Assembly: GCA_013359255.1 (NCBI GenBank)
Contig: JABWCF010000003.1
Span: forward strand, 124,001 to 188,000
DNA length: 64,000 nt
Reading direction: 5' to 3'
From: Flavobacteriales bacterium
GTDB lineage: Bacteria > Bacteroidota > Bacteroidia > Flavobacteriales_E > Vicingaceae
Of this stretch, positions 35,706 through 44,177 are shown piece after piece. Every line of letters begins with the position of its first letter. The first letter of the stretch is position 1. The position numbers and the translations under genes were made by a program. Below the pieces are notes generated by a model that did not search any database, was not told where the DNA came from, and saw only the letters and a program-made list of their open reading frames with translations.

Positions 35706-37385
35706 ATGAGCACTTTTAGAACATGTGATATAACAGGCTTTAAAGTAGATAATACTACTGAAAAATTGTTTCGATTAAATGCAGTTTTTGCTGTAGTTTC
35801 TTTACTTATTGCCGCATTAGGAGCTATACTCCTTGTATTTACACGTTGGCAAGATTTTCATGTATTATCCTCTCCTTGGTATTACAGAATAATTGGCTTA
35901 CACGGTGTAAACGCATTGGTATTTTGGATTGTGTTTTTTGAAATTGCGGGTCTTTACTTTGGTTCAACAGTGGTTTTAAATTCTAGGTTTTGTGCTCCCA
36001 AGTTAGGGTGGCTGTCGTTTATATTAATGGCCACCGGCTTTATTCTTACCGATGTAATGATACTAAGTGGTAACGCAGATGTAACAATGACATCGTATGT
36101 TCCGCTGAAAGCACACCCACTTTATTACCTAGGTATAATACTTTTTGCCGTTGGAGCTCTTATAGGTGTAGGTTTGTTTTTTGGCAATATTGCTCTGGCA
36201 AAAAAAGAAGGGAAAGTAGGAAAAACCCTACCCTTATTTACTTATGCACTAATGGCAGCAGCGATTATTGCTGTATTAACATTGCTTTCCGGAGCATTGG
36301 TTTATGTGCCTACTTTTTTATGGTCGTTGGGTTTGGTAGAAAGCATAGACCCCGCTTGGTATCGCTTGGTTTGGTGGGGCTTTGGGCACTCGGCACAACA
36401 AATAAATGTGTGTGCCATGGTAGGAATCTGGTATCTATCGGTACGTTTGGTTTTAGGCGGAAGTTCCATTAATGAAAAGGTTTCGAGGGTGGCGTTCTTA
36501 TTCTATATTCTTTTTATAAGTATTGCTTCGGCTCACCATCTATTAGTTGACCCTGCAGTAAGTTCAACTTGGAAAGTGTGGAATACCAGTTATGCCATGT
36601 ACCTTGCGGTGCTTGCTTCGATGATTCATGCCTTTGCCGTTCCCTCTTCTATGGAGGCTGCTCAAAGAAGGTTAGGACATAACAAAGGCTTGTTCGATTG
36701 GCTCATTAAATTACCATGGGGAAATCCTGCATTTAGTTCTATTACGCTTGCCATCATTGGTTTTGGTTTTATTGGCGGAATTACAGGCGTAATATATGGT
36801 ATGGAACAAACCAATATTATTGTGCATAATACATTGGCTATTGTGGGGCACTTTAAAGGAACCGTGGTAATTGGAACTACCTTAACCTTTATGGGTATTA
36901 CATACTATTTAGTTCCTCTAATGTTTCGAAGAAAGATTGTTGCCTTTAAACTGGCAAAAATTCAACCATGGATGTTCTTTTTTGGCATTGCATTATTAGC
37001 CATCGGAATGATTGCATTGGGAATGTTTGGCATTCCCAGAAGACATTATGATATTGCGTTTACCGGAGGTCCCTTTACATATGATTTTAATCTTGTTTCA
37101 GGTTTTATTTGGGTTCTATTTGGTTTGGGCGGAGTACTCTCTTTTTTATCCATGCTCATTTGGATATTAATTGTTGTTGTTTCGGTATTTTTTGGTCCTA
37201 GGGTAAACGGTCCGCAAGATATGCAACTTGCCATAGCTGCTCCTCTTGGAGAAGAAAGGACTCCACATAAACGCAAATATGAGGCTCCCGGAACATTGGT
37301 GCTAACTATTATTTTTCTTGTTACATTCTTGGTGTTTTATTTCTTGAATTGGAAGTGGCTTGCTGCGATTTGGGAAATTCAGTAG
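35706..37385 (+). CDS. Heme-copper oxidoreductase subunit I without the catalytic tyrosine; probable CuA-type nitric oxide reductase
   Basis: This 559-residue protein has about 14 TM helices. The high-spin heme and CuB histidines are present: H228 (WWGFGHSAQQ), H277/H278 (SIASAHHLLVDPA) and H382 (LAIVGHFKG). H66 in GLHGVN is the helix II low-spin heme ligand. Two key residues differ from oxygen reductases. The position four after H228, where the cross-linked Tyr of B-type oxidases lies, is Gln232. The second His of the helix X HxH pair is Lys384. Loss of the Tyr is known in heme-copper enzymes that reduce NO rather than O2. The FNR-like box and nearby nirS support an NO reductase. Its exact family (sNOR, eNOR, gNOR or other) cannot be fixed by eye. 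Confidence 0.85.
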   Translation: MSTFRTCDITGFKVDNTTEKLFRLNAVFAVVSLLIAALGAILLVFTRWQDFHVLSSPWYYRIIGLHGVNALVFWIVFFEIAGLYFGSTVVLNSRFCAPKLGWLSFILMATGFILTDVMILSGNADVTMTSYVPLKAHPLYYLGIILFAVGALIGVGLFFGNIALAKKEGKVGKTLPLFTYALMAAAIIAVLTLLSGALVYVPTFLWSLGLVESIDPAWYRLVWWGFGHSAQQINVCAMVGIWYLSVRLVLGGSSINEKVSRVAFLFYILFISIASAHHLLVDPAVSSTWKVWNTSYAMYLAVLASMIHAFAVPSSMEAAQRRLGHNKGLFDWLIKLPWGNPAFSSITLAIIGFGFIGGITGVIYGMEQTNIIVHNTLAIVGHFKGTVVIGTTLTFMGITYYLVPLMFRRKIVAFKLAKIQPWMFFFGIALLAIGMIALGMFGIPRRHYDIAFTGGPFTYDFNLVSGFIWVLFGLGGVLSFLSMLIWILIVVVSVFFGPRVNGPQDMQLAIAAPLGEERTPHKRKYEAPGTLVLTIIFLVTFLVFYFLNWKWLAAIWEIQ

Positions 37386-37394
37386 AAACAGAAA

Positions 37395-38282
37395 ATGTTT
37401 TCGTTAAATAATATGTTGAATAGATTGAGCGTAAAACTTCGGGATTACGCTCAATTAGTTAAATTTCGTTTGTCATTGCTTGTAGTGTTCTCTGCATCTA
37501 TGTCGTACTTGTGGGCAGTAAACAGAAATATTGATTTTGTAACGATATGGTTACTCTCGGTGGGCGGATTTTTTATTGCAGGAGCTTCTAATATTTTTAA
37601 CCAGATACTAGAAATAAAGTCAGATGCATTGATGCAACGTACCTCAGAAAGACCTCTCCCTTCCTCCAGATTAGAAATTAGAGAAGCGGTTATCCTTGGG
37701 ATGATATTTTCTGTTCTGGGTCTTTTGCTTTTATCGAAAATTAATTTGCTTTCGTTTGTATTGGGATGCTTAGCATTGTTGGTGTATGTGTGTATCTATA
37801 CACCTTTAAAAAAAATTACGTGGCTCACGGTAATCCCCGGAGCCTTTGCCGGTTCTTTGCCGGTATTAATTGGTTGTACAGCTGCTACAGGCTCTGTTTC
37901 CAATCATGCAGTACTTTTGTTTTTAGTGCAATTTGTTTGGCAGTTTCCACATACATGGTCTATTGCCTGGCTTCTGAATGATGATTATAATAGAGCCGGA
38001 TTTAAAATGTTGCCAACTCCCGGAATAAAATCCAAATACGCATCAATGTTAATTATGTTTTCCACTTTTTTAATTGTACCAACTGCTTTACTTTTGTACA
38101 TGTACGAGTCGATTGGAGTACACGTTTCGTGGATTATTTCTTTATTTGGAGGCCTATTGTTTCTTAGCTCAATTATTTTTTACAGAGCACGAACCGAAAA
38201 ATCGGCACTTGCATTAATGTTGGGTTGCATTATTTTTTTGCCGGTTTTATTTATTCTTTTAGTTGCAGAAAAATTTATATGA
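37395..38282 (+). CDS. ctaB: Protoheme IX farnesyltransferase (heme O synthase)
   Basis: This 295-residue UbiA-family prenyltransferase has about nine TM helices. The first Asp-rich motif region reads NIFNQILEIKSDALMQRTS followed by ERPLPS, and the second region AWLLNDDYNRAGFKMLPT. It adds a farnesyl tail to heme B to give heme O, and with CtaA (not seen here) heme A. Its place within the operon implies that subunit I uses a farnesylated heme, as expected for an oxidase-derived enzyme. The start could be ATG 37395 or MLNRLSVK a few codons later. The next gene overlaps its stop by 4 nt. Confidence 0.92.
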   Translation: MFSLNNMLNRLSVKLRDYAQLVKFRLSLLVVFSASMSYLWAVNRNIDFVTIWLLSVGGFFIAGASNIFNQILEIKSDALMQRTSERPLPSSRLEIREAVILGMIFSVLGLLLLSKINLLSFVLGCLALLVYVCIYTPLKKITWLTVIPGAFAGSLPVLIGCTAATGSVSNHAVLLFLVQFVWQFPHTWSIAWLLNDDYNRAGFKMLPTPGIKSKYASMLIMFSTFLIVPTALLLYMYESIGVHVSWIISLFGGLLFLSSIIFYRARTEKSALALMLGCIIFLPVLFILLVAEKFI

Positions 38283-39055
38283 GTTTGCACTTCCATCATA
38301 AAAAAATAAGATGTATCCTTTTGATGCCCTTTTTATGCTTGTTCTATAATTCATTATATTCACAACGAGACCCAAACGAGACCAAGTTTTTGGGAAAGCA
38401 ATTAGCAGATATAGAAGTGTTCGATTCCAAAAACAACAGAAATAAGCTATCTGAATTAATAAAAGATAGGCCTATCATTTTAAGTCCTATCTACACCAAA
38501 TGTCCCAGCTCATGCTCCATTATTACAGCCAACTTAAAAGAGGCCATCAAAAAAAGTAAAGGAATGGGAAAAGAGTATGAGGTGTTAACTTTTTCTTTCG
38601 ATTACTACGACACCCCTAAAGATTTAAAAACATTTACTAAACGATGGGATATTACCGGAGAAAGTTGGAAAGTGGTGGCTTCCGATAAAGAAAGCACTTC
38701 GCAACTTTTATCTTCAATAGATTTTGAAATTATAAAAGAAAAATCGGGCGATTATTTGCATCCGAATGTACTAGTAGTAATAACCCCTAAAATGAAAATA
38801 TCTCGCTTTGTGTACGGTGTTTTTCCAAGTGCCCGCGATATTGATATGGCCGTACTGGAAGCAAAAAAAGAAAAAACATCGCTTAGTTTTTACGAAGGCT
38901 TTTTGTTGAATTGTTTCAAGTTCGATGCAACATCAAAAAAATATATTATCGACTGGGCATTTATAATTCAAATTTGCGTAGGTATTTTTTTTATATCGGG
39001 ATTATTATTTTTTGTTATAAGAGATTTATTTTTTAAAGATTTGAGAACATTATAG
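38279..39055 (+). CDS. SCO1/SenC family copper-delivery protein with C-terminal anchor
   Basis: This 258-residue protein of the thioredoxin fold has the copper-binding CxxxC in YTKCPSSCSII and the distal His in YLHPNVLVV. It has an N-terminal signal peptide (about 1-30) and, unusually placed, a C-terminal TM helix (about 227-249, FIIQICVGIFFISGLLFFVI) with a basic tail. SCO proteins load the CuA centre of subunit II. The ATG at 38279 overlaps the ctaB stop (ATGA). The frame is open further upstream, but that part reads through the ctaB end. Confidence 0.88.
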   Translation: MSLHFHHKKIRCILLMPFLCLFYNSLYSQRDPNETKFLGKQLADIEVFDSKNNRNKLSELIKDRPIILSPIYTKCPSSCSIITANLKEAIKKSKGMGKEYEVLTFSFDYYDTPKDLKTFTKRWDITGESWKVVASDKESTSQLLSSIDFEIIKEKSGDYLHPNVLVVITPKMKISRFVYGVFPSARDIDMAVLEAKKEKTSLSFYEGFLLNCFKFDATSKKYIIDWAFIIQICVGIFFISGLLFFVIRDLFFKDLRTL

Positions 39056-39134
39056 TCCTATAAAGTGTTACTAAATACAACTCGATTTGCTTTTTATGAA
39101 TCTAAAAATATTGCAGGCTTAGTATAGAATCAGA

Positions 39135-41030
39135 ATGAGTGGACACAGCATTTTTTTAAAAATAGGAGCGTTTTTCAGCAGAATTTTCTCTACAAAGTAC
39201 AATCCAGTATACCATTTGGGCACCTTAGCCATTTACTTTTTTGCCATAGCATTTGTATCGGGCATTTATCTTTTCTTGTTTTATAAAGTAGATCCCACTC
39301 AATCGTACATATCTACTGTAGAACTTACCAATCAATGGGCTGGTAACCTAATGCGCAACCTACATCGTTACTCGTCTGATTTATTTGTAGTATTTGTTTT
39401 TTTTCATTTTTTACACATGCTTATTACAGGCAAATTTAAGCGAGTAAAATCGTGGTTATTTGGAATTGTATCGTTAATAATTACCATTTTTATAGGCTTA
39501 ACAGGATTTGTTTTGGTATGGGACCAAAAGGCAAAATTATTGGGCGTATTAACAGCAAAACTGTTAATCTATTTACCCTTTTTCGACCCTTCAATTGCCG
39601 GAGCCTTTTTAATAAACGATTTGGCATACCTTGGTGGCATTTTTAGAGTAACCCTTTTTGGGCATATTTTCTTTTGTGCATTTACCGCTATATTTCTATG
39701 GTTGCACGAAATTCATTTAAGTAAGCCGGGTATTTTCCCTCCTAAAAAAATAATGCTTTTTTCCGGCTTTTTCATTTTACTTATTTCTTTGTTTTTTGAT
39801 GCCTCATTAGATGCTCCGGCACAAGATACCGTATTACCAACAGAAACAGGATTTAACTGGTATTACTTTTTTGGGTATTTTTTTATGAAAATACTTTCCG
39901 TTGGCTGGAACTGGGTTTTGATTTTAATTGTTACTCTGTTTATTTTCTCTTTTCCATTCCTATTTAAGAAAAACAAAAATTACATTCCAGTTATCAATGC
40001 CGATTTATGCGATGGTTGCCAGCAGTGTGCCGAAGACTGCCCCTACGATTCCATTCTGATTAAACAAAACGAAAAAGGCGAAGATAAAGCTTGGTTAGAT
40101 AACGAGAAATGTGTTGGGTGTAATATCTGTGTTGGCTCATGTAAATCGATGGCCATAACCTCAGAAAAAATAGTACCCAATTTAATCAATAGTGCCGGAA
40201 ATACTCAGCACCACATTATTACTTGTAGCTATTTAAAAAGCAAGTTAAACGGATTGGATTTACAGAATACAAAAATATCGGAGGCAATTTGTGTAGGAAA
40301 TATTAATGCGAAAGCGTTTGATGAAACATTGGTTTCTGAAAAAAATAAATTGGTGATTTTGGGCTGTGAATCGTGCTATTATCGTTTCGGACCCGAGTGG
40401 GCTAAAAACCGATTAAACCATAAACGCAGGCCAGTAATAAAATCTTCGGTTAATTACAGTAACATACTTTTTGTAACATCGGGGCAGAATATTAAAAAAA
40501 CAATTTCCGATTTTATAAATAATGCAAATGTTAGCTCAAACAAAAAAGAACTTACCGTAAAAGATTTTTCAAAAGTCAATATAGCATTTGCCATTTTATT
40601 GAGTGCTTTATTCTTTGTCTCTATTCCATATTTTAGCAATCAAAAACTTTCTTTTTACTCTTCAAAAAGCAGAACGCTTGTTTTAAATTTGAAATATACA
40701 TCTTCTCCAATACACGAGTTGCAAAATAACTCATCACATCTTTCACACATGCAATCACCTGTACCCATTATCAGCGGAAGGTCGGAAATAAAAATAGAGG
40801 TATTCAACACAAAAAACAATGAATTGGTGTTTTCAAAAAACTACAGCCCGAGAGGTATTCGTAAAGATATTGCCGTGTATGTTTACGATGAAGTAGAAGT
40901 TCCCGAAAATATAAAAATTATTCTATCCGAAACAGAGTTTCCGGAAATTAAACACGAACTCTCAAACATTCAATTAATGAAAGGGGAAAGCAGAGTACTC
41001 CGCTTTCTTTCAGGTAAACTTACATTATAA
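39135..41030 (+). CDS. Cytochrome b / 2[4Fe-4S] ferredoxin / FlpD-like fusion membrane protein
   Basis: This 631-residue multidomain redox protein starts with an N-terminal cytochrome b core (about 20-275) whose bis-His pairs are H77-x13-H91 and H177-x13-H191. A cytoplasmic 2[4Fe-4S] domain follows (C292, C295, C298, C302; C326, C329, C332, C336). Residues 350-450 contain C364, C386 and C411-x2-C414 in LVILGCESCYYRFGPEWAKN and resemble the FlpD/MvhD hydrogenase iron-sulfur subunit domain. A further TM helix lies at about 481-500 and a C-terminal beta-rich periplasmic domain at about 505-631. It could move electrons between cytoplasmic ferredoxin-like donors and quinone or periplasmic acceptors. 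It lies between the NO-reductase operon and nirS; function is inferred only. Confidence 0.82.
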   Translation: MSGHSIFLKIGAFFSRIFSTKYNPVYHLGTLAIYFFAIAFVSGIYLFLFYKVDPTQSYISTVELTNQWAGNLMRNLHRYSSDLFVVFVFFHFLHMLITGKFKRVKSWLFGIVSLIITIFIGLTGFVLVWDQKAKLLGVLTAKLLIYLPFFDPSIAGAFLINDLAYLGGIFRVTLFGHIFFCAFTAIFLWLHEIHLSKPGIFPPKKIMLFSGFFILLISLFFDASLDAPAQDTVLPTETGFNWYYFFGYFFMKILSVGWNWVLILIVTLFIFSFPFLFKKNKNYIPVINADLCDGCQQCAEDCPYDSILIKQNEKGEDKAWLDNEKCVGCNICVGSCKSMAITSEKIVPNLINSAGNTQHHIITCSYLKSKLNGLDLQNTKISEAICVGNINAKAFDETLVSEKNKLVILGCESCYYRFGPEWAKNRLNHKRRPVIKSSVNYSNILFVTSGQNIKKTISDFINNANVSSNKKELTVKDFSKVNIAFAILLSALFFVSIPYFSNQKLSFYSSKSRTLVLNLKYTSSPIHELQNNSSHLSHMQSPVPIISGRSEIKIEVFNTKNNELVFSKNYSPRGIRKDIAVYVYDEVEVPENIKIILSETEFPEIKHELSNIQLMKGESRVLRFLSGKLTL

Positions 41031-41098
41031 TAATATGTTTTCGTAAATACTTGCATGATGCACCTCAATATTTATCATACGAAAAAACAACTTCTCAT

Positions 41099-41142
41099 TT
41101 GACACTAATCATTTCAATGCAGCAACGCATAGTAAATCTTTG
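41099..41142 (+). promoter_or_regulatory. nirS promoter with FNR-type box
   Basis: TTGACACTAATCAT (41099-41112) has the TGA-N6-TCA core centred at 41105.5. A TTTG at 41139-41142 ends exactly 36.5 nt away. Both box and spacing match the NO-reductase promoter (shared pattern TTGA-N5-ATCAT, TTTG 40 nt after the first T). The predicted leader to the ATG at 41176 is about 30 nt. Confidence 0.75.
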
Positions 41143-41175
41143 TAGCAAATACTAACAACACCTAAACATACAACT

Positions 41176-42837
41176 ATGAACACAAAATTTAAAACAAATC
41201 TTCACTACATGGCGGTAGCATCAATAGTGGTGCTCTCCTCTTGTGGTGGCTCTGGAGAAGAAAAAAAAGTTGAAACCGAACAACCAAAAACAGAAGGTAT
41301 TCTGCTAACAACAGCCGAAATGGAGAAAGCTTCTAATATTTATTTTGATAAATGTGCAGGTTGCCACGGATCTGCACGTAAAGGAGCAACAGGCCCACAC
41401 CTTTTACCCGAAGCACCCGAAGGCAGCCCTGCTCCAGGAACAAAAACATTGGGCGAAGCCGGTCTCAGAGCTTTTATAGAAAACGGAACACCAGGTGGTA
41501 TGCCCGAATGGAAAGGGATTATGACAGATGACGAGATTACTTTAATGACTAAATTTTTGCAACTAGACCCTCCTGCCATTCCTGCGTTCGGTTTGGAAGA
41601 GATGAAAGCCACTTGGAAAGTTTTTGTTCCTGTAGCTGATAGACCCGCCAAGCCTGTTCATAAGAGGAATATAGACAACTATTTTGGTGTTATTATGCGA
41701 GATGCCGGAAAAGTAGCCGTAATTGATGGCGATACCAAGGAAGCATTAGCCGTTTTACCAACAGGATTTGCCGTACATATTCTCCGCACATCAGCATCAG
41801 GAAGGTATATATACTCTGTAGGAAGAGACGGAAGAATTACTATGATTGATACTTACAGCGAAAAACCCACCATTGTTGCCGAGGTAAGAGGAGCCTACGA
41901 TGCCCGCTCAGTTGAAGTTTCTAAGTTTAAAGGGTACGAAGATAAATACCTTGTGTTTGGCGGTTACAATCCCGCCCATATAGCTATTTTCGATGCACAA
42001 ACGCTAGAACCTATCAGCGTTACCTCTACCTCCGGAAATGCTTGTGATGGAGAAAAAGAATTTGTAGAAGAAGCTCGTGTAGCTTCTATTGTAGCTTCGC
42101 ACACCGATCCCGTTTGGATTTGCAACATCAAAGAAAGAGGAATGGTAGATATTGTGGACTATTCTGATCCAAAAAATCCAAAAGTAACAGAAATTGCTTC
42201 TGCACGCTTTTTACACGATGGGGGCTGGGATGCTACCGGAAAATACTTCTTGGTTGCCGCCAACGCCAGTAACAAAGTAGTAGTAATTGATGTGCCTAAT
42301 AAAAAATTAGTTACTATGATTGAAACAGGCATTAAACCCCACCCCGGAAGAGGAGCAAACATTAAAAACAAACTCGGAAGTTTATGGATAACCAGCCACC
42401 TTGGTGAAAATAAAATTTCATTCATTAAAACGAATCCGGGCGAAGGACAGTGGACTGTTGTTAAAGAAATACAAGCCCCAGGAAATGGTGGTGGTGCTCT
42501 ATTTGTAAAAACACACCCAAAATCTAAACATCTTTGGGTAGATAGAACTCTTAATCCTGATGCTTCTTTACATTCTAAAATTGATGTTTTTAATGTAGAA
42601 ACTCTTGAACATAAAAAAACCATTGATATGCCTGAAGGGGTTGACGGAAGAATGGTACACATGGAATACAATAAAGCAGGTGATGAATTATGGGTATCCG
42701 TTTTTATGGGCAAAACAAGCGGTATTTTAATTTATAATGATAAAACATTAGAATTAAAACAAATCATTAAAGGAGATTGGGTACAAAACCCTACTGGCAA
42801 GTTTAATATTTACAATACTACACATGACATCTATTAG
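41176..42837 (+). CDS. nirS: Cytochrome cd1 nitrite reductase (NO-forming), lipoprotein form
   Basis: This 553-residue enzyme reduces nitrite to NO in the periplasm. The N-terminal domain holds heme c (C60-A-G-C63-H64, likely distal Met109 in GGMPEW). The eight-bladed propeller binds heme d1: proximal His201 (FAVHILRTSASGRYIYSVG) and active-site His347 (ARFLHDGGWDATGKYF) and His389 (KPHPGRGAN). Spacing is almost that of the Pseudomonas enzyme, and the end FNIYNTTHDIY is the NirS signature. Both active-site histidines and the C-terminus argue against NirN or NirF. The signal peptide ends in a lipobox (VVLSSC, Cys23), so it is probably membrane-anchored. No heme d1 synthesis gene is nearby. It has its own promoter and terminator. 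Confidence 0.95.
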   Translation: MNTKFKTNLHYMAVASIVVLSSCGGSGEEKKVETEQPKTEGILLTTAEMEKASNIYFDKCAGCHGSARKGATGPHLLPEAPEGSPAPGTKTLGEAGLRAFIENGTPGGMPEWKGIMTDDEITLMTKFLQLDPPAIPAFGLEEMKATWKVFVPVADRPAKPVHKRNIDNYFGVIMRDAGKVAVIDGDTKEALAVLPTGFAVHILRTSASGRYIYSVGRDGRITMIDTYSEKPTIVAEVRGAYDARSVEVSKFKGYEDKYLVFGGYNPAHIAIFDAQTLEPISVTSTSGNACDGEKEFVEEARVASIVASHTDPVWICNIKERGMVDIVDYSDPKNPKVTEIASARFLHDGGWDATGKYFLVAANASNKVVVIDVPNKKLVTMIETGIKPHPGRGANIKNKLGSLWITSHLGENKISFIKTNPGEGQWTVVKEIQAPGNGGGALFVKTHPKSKHLWVDRTLNPDASLHSKIDVFNVETLEHKKTIDMPEGVDGRMVHMEYNKAGDELWVSVFMGKTSGILIYNDKTLELKQIIKGDWVQNPTGKFNIYNTTHDIY

Positions 42838-42866
42838 TAAAATAGTGTTTTTTGTAGATTAAAGGT

Positions 42867-42901
42867 AAGCATACCACACAAAAGTGTGGTATGCTTTTTT
42901 T
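42867..42901 (+). terminator. Rho-independent terminator after nirS
   Basis: The 13-bp arms AAGCATACCACAC (42867-42879) and GTGTGGTATGCTT (42884-42896) flank an AAAA loop and are followed by a T-tract to 42901. It ends the nirS transcript 30-60 nt after the stop. The HmuY gene behind it has no obvious promoter of its own, so partial read-through is possible. Confidence 0.9.
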
Positions 42902-42920
42902 AAAACAAAACTAAACAGAT

Positions 42921-44177
42921 ATGAAAAAGCCAATCTTATTCCTTGTTTTAAGTTTCTTCCTTTCAACAGTTATAGGGCAAAATGCCGATACCGTTATAAC
43001 AGGAGCCAACTACACAAATAGAGTTTTCTATAGTTTAGATAATGACGATATTTTATCTACCCCTGTAAACGATTGGGATATTGCTCTTGCTTGTTATGGC
43101 CCTGGTGCAGCTGGAAGTGCCATTTTAATAAATGAAGCGGCCTGCTTTTTATATAATACTCCCTACGATACAGGAGCCTGGAGTACATTTGATACTATAG
43201 GAGCATACACATGGAAACAGCTTCTAAATTCAGATACATCATGGACAAACGGGGCTTTTAATACCTACAGAGGCACTGCCGGTTTATTCGATATGGGCTG
43301 GGGAATTTTAAACCCTAACAACAATCACTGGACATTCGGAGATTCTATTTATCTAGTAAAAACACACGATGGCTCTTTTAAGAAATTAGTAATTACTAGC
43401 CTTAAAACAGGAGTGTGGACTATTACTTACGCAAATTTAAATGGCACTAATCCACAAACCGTTAGTATAACAAAAGCCAACTACCCCAAACGAAATTTTA
43501 TTTACTACTCTTTAGTAAACCACCAAATAATAGATAAAGAACCCGATAATGACACCTGGGAGCTGCTTTTTCAAAAGCACCGCGATTGGGTTTCAAATAT
43601 GTACGTTTCCGTTTCTGGGGTACTCAAAAACCGAAATATTTGGAGTGCAAAAGCCCATTTGCCTTCATTTAACGATGCAATGAACACTACCGCAGCACAA
43701 ACTTCTTTTAATAAAAATGTGGTTGATATTGGTTACGAATGGAAAAAATACAATTCTCAAACCGGGTGGAAAGTGTACGATACCATTGCCTATTTTATTT
43801 ACAACATAGATAGCTCTATGTTTTATAGAATTGTTTTTACCGACTTTGGAGGCTCTGCAAACGGACACTTTATTTTTAATAAAACACTTATTAAAAACTT
43901 GGCTATAAATGAACCCAATAATACACTTAAAAACATAAGCACTTATCCAAATCCATCGAACGGACAATTTAACCTCTTGTATGAAGCCTTAGAAAATACT
44001 GTTGGAAACATTGCTGTTTACAGCATACAAGGAGTATTGGTTCACAGCGAAAAAATAAACTTTACAAAAGGCATATACATGCATGCAATAAATGCAGAGA
44101 ATTTATGTAAGGGTGTTTATCTGCTTGTATTAGAAACAACATATTCTAAACATACTTCAAAACTCATCATTGAATAA
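42921..44177 (+). CDS. Secreted HmuY-like (double-domain) protein with T9SS sorting domain
   Basis: This 418-residue protein has a signal peptide (MKKPILFLVLSFFLSTVIGQ). Two HmuY-like repeats follow: RVFYSLDNDDIL with NDWDIALACYG, and FIYYSLVNHQII with DTWELLFQKHRDW. The C-terminal T9SS type A sorting domain has ISTYPNPSNGQFNLLYE and ends in SKHTSKLIIE. HmuY proteins capture heme at the cell surface for a TonB-dependent receptor, and the receptor gene overlaps this one's 3' end. It would be exported by the type IX system. Heme as ligand is inferred from the family; the nirS neighbourhood raises the possibility of another tetrapyrrole. Confidence 0.8.
   Translation: MKKPILFLVLSFFLSTVIGQNADTVITGANYTNRVFYSLDNDDILSTPVNDWDIALACYGPGAAGSAILINEAACFLYNTPYDTGAWSTFDTIGAYTWKQLLNSDTSWTNGAFNTYRGTAGLFDMGWGILNPNNNHWTFGDSIYLVKTHDGSFKKLVITSLKTGVWTITYANLNGTNPQTVSITKANYPKRNFIYYSLVNHQIIDKEPDNDTWELLFQKHRDWVSNMYVSVSGVLKNRNIWSAKAHLPSFNDAMNTTAAQTSFNKNVVDIGYEWKKYNSQTGWKVYDTIAYFIYNIDSSMFYRIVFTDFGGSANGHFIFNKTLIKNLAINEPNNTLKNISTYPNPSNGQFNLLYEALENTVGNIAVYSIQGVLVHSEKINFTKGIYMHAINAENLCKGVYLLVLETTYSKHTSKLIIE

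Noticed and set aside
35706-37385. Annotation as a ba3-type cytochrome c oxidase (oxygen reductase)
   Set aside because: The Tyr four residues after the helix VI His is Gln232, and helix X reads HFK rather than HxH. Both the missing Tyr and the nirS/FNR-box context fit NO reduction better.
41176-42837. NirN or NirF (heme d1 synthesis proteins) instead of NirS
   Set aside because: A heme c domain is present, both active-site histidines (347 and 389) have NirS spacing, and the C-terminal NirS signature is present. NirF lacks heme c, and to my knowledge NirN keeps only one of the two distal histidines.
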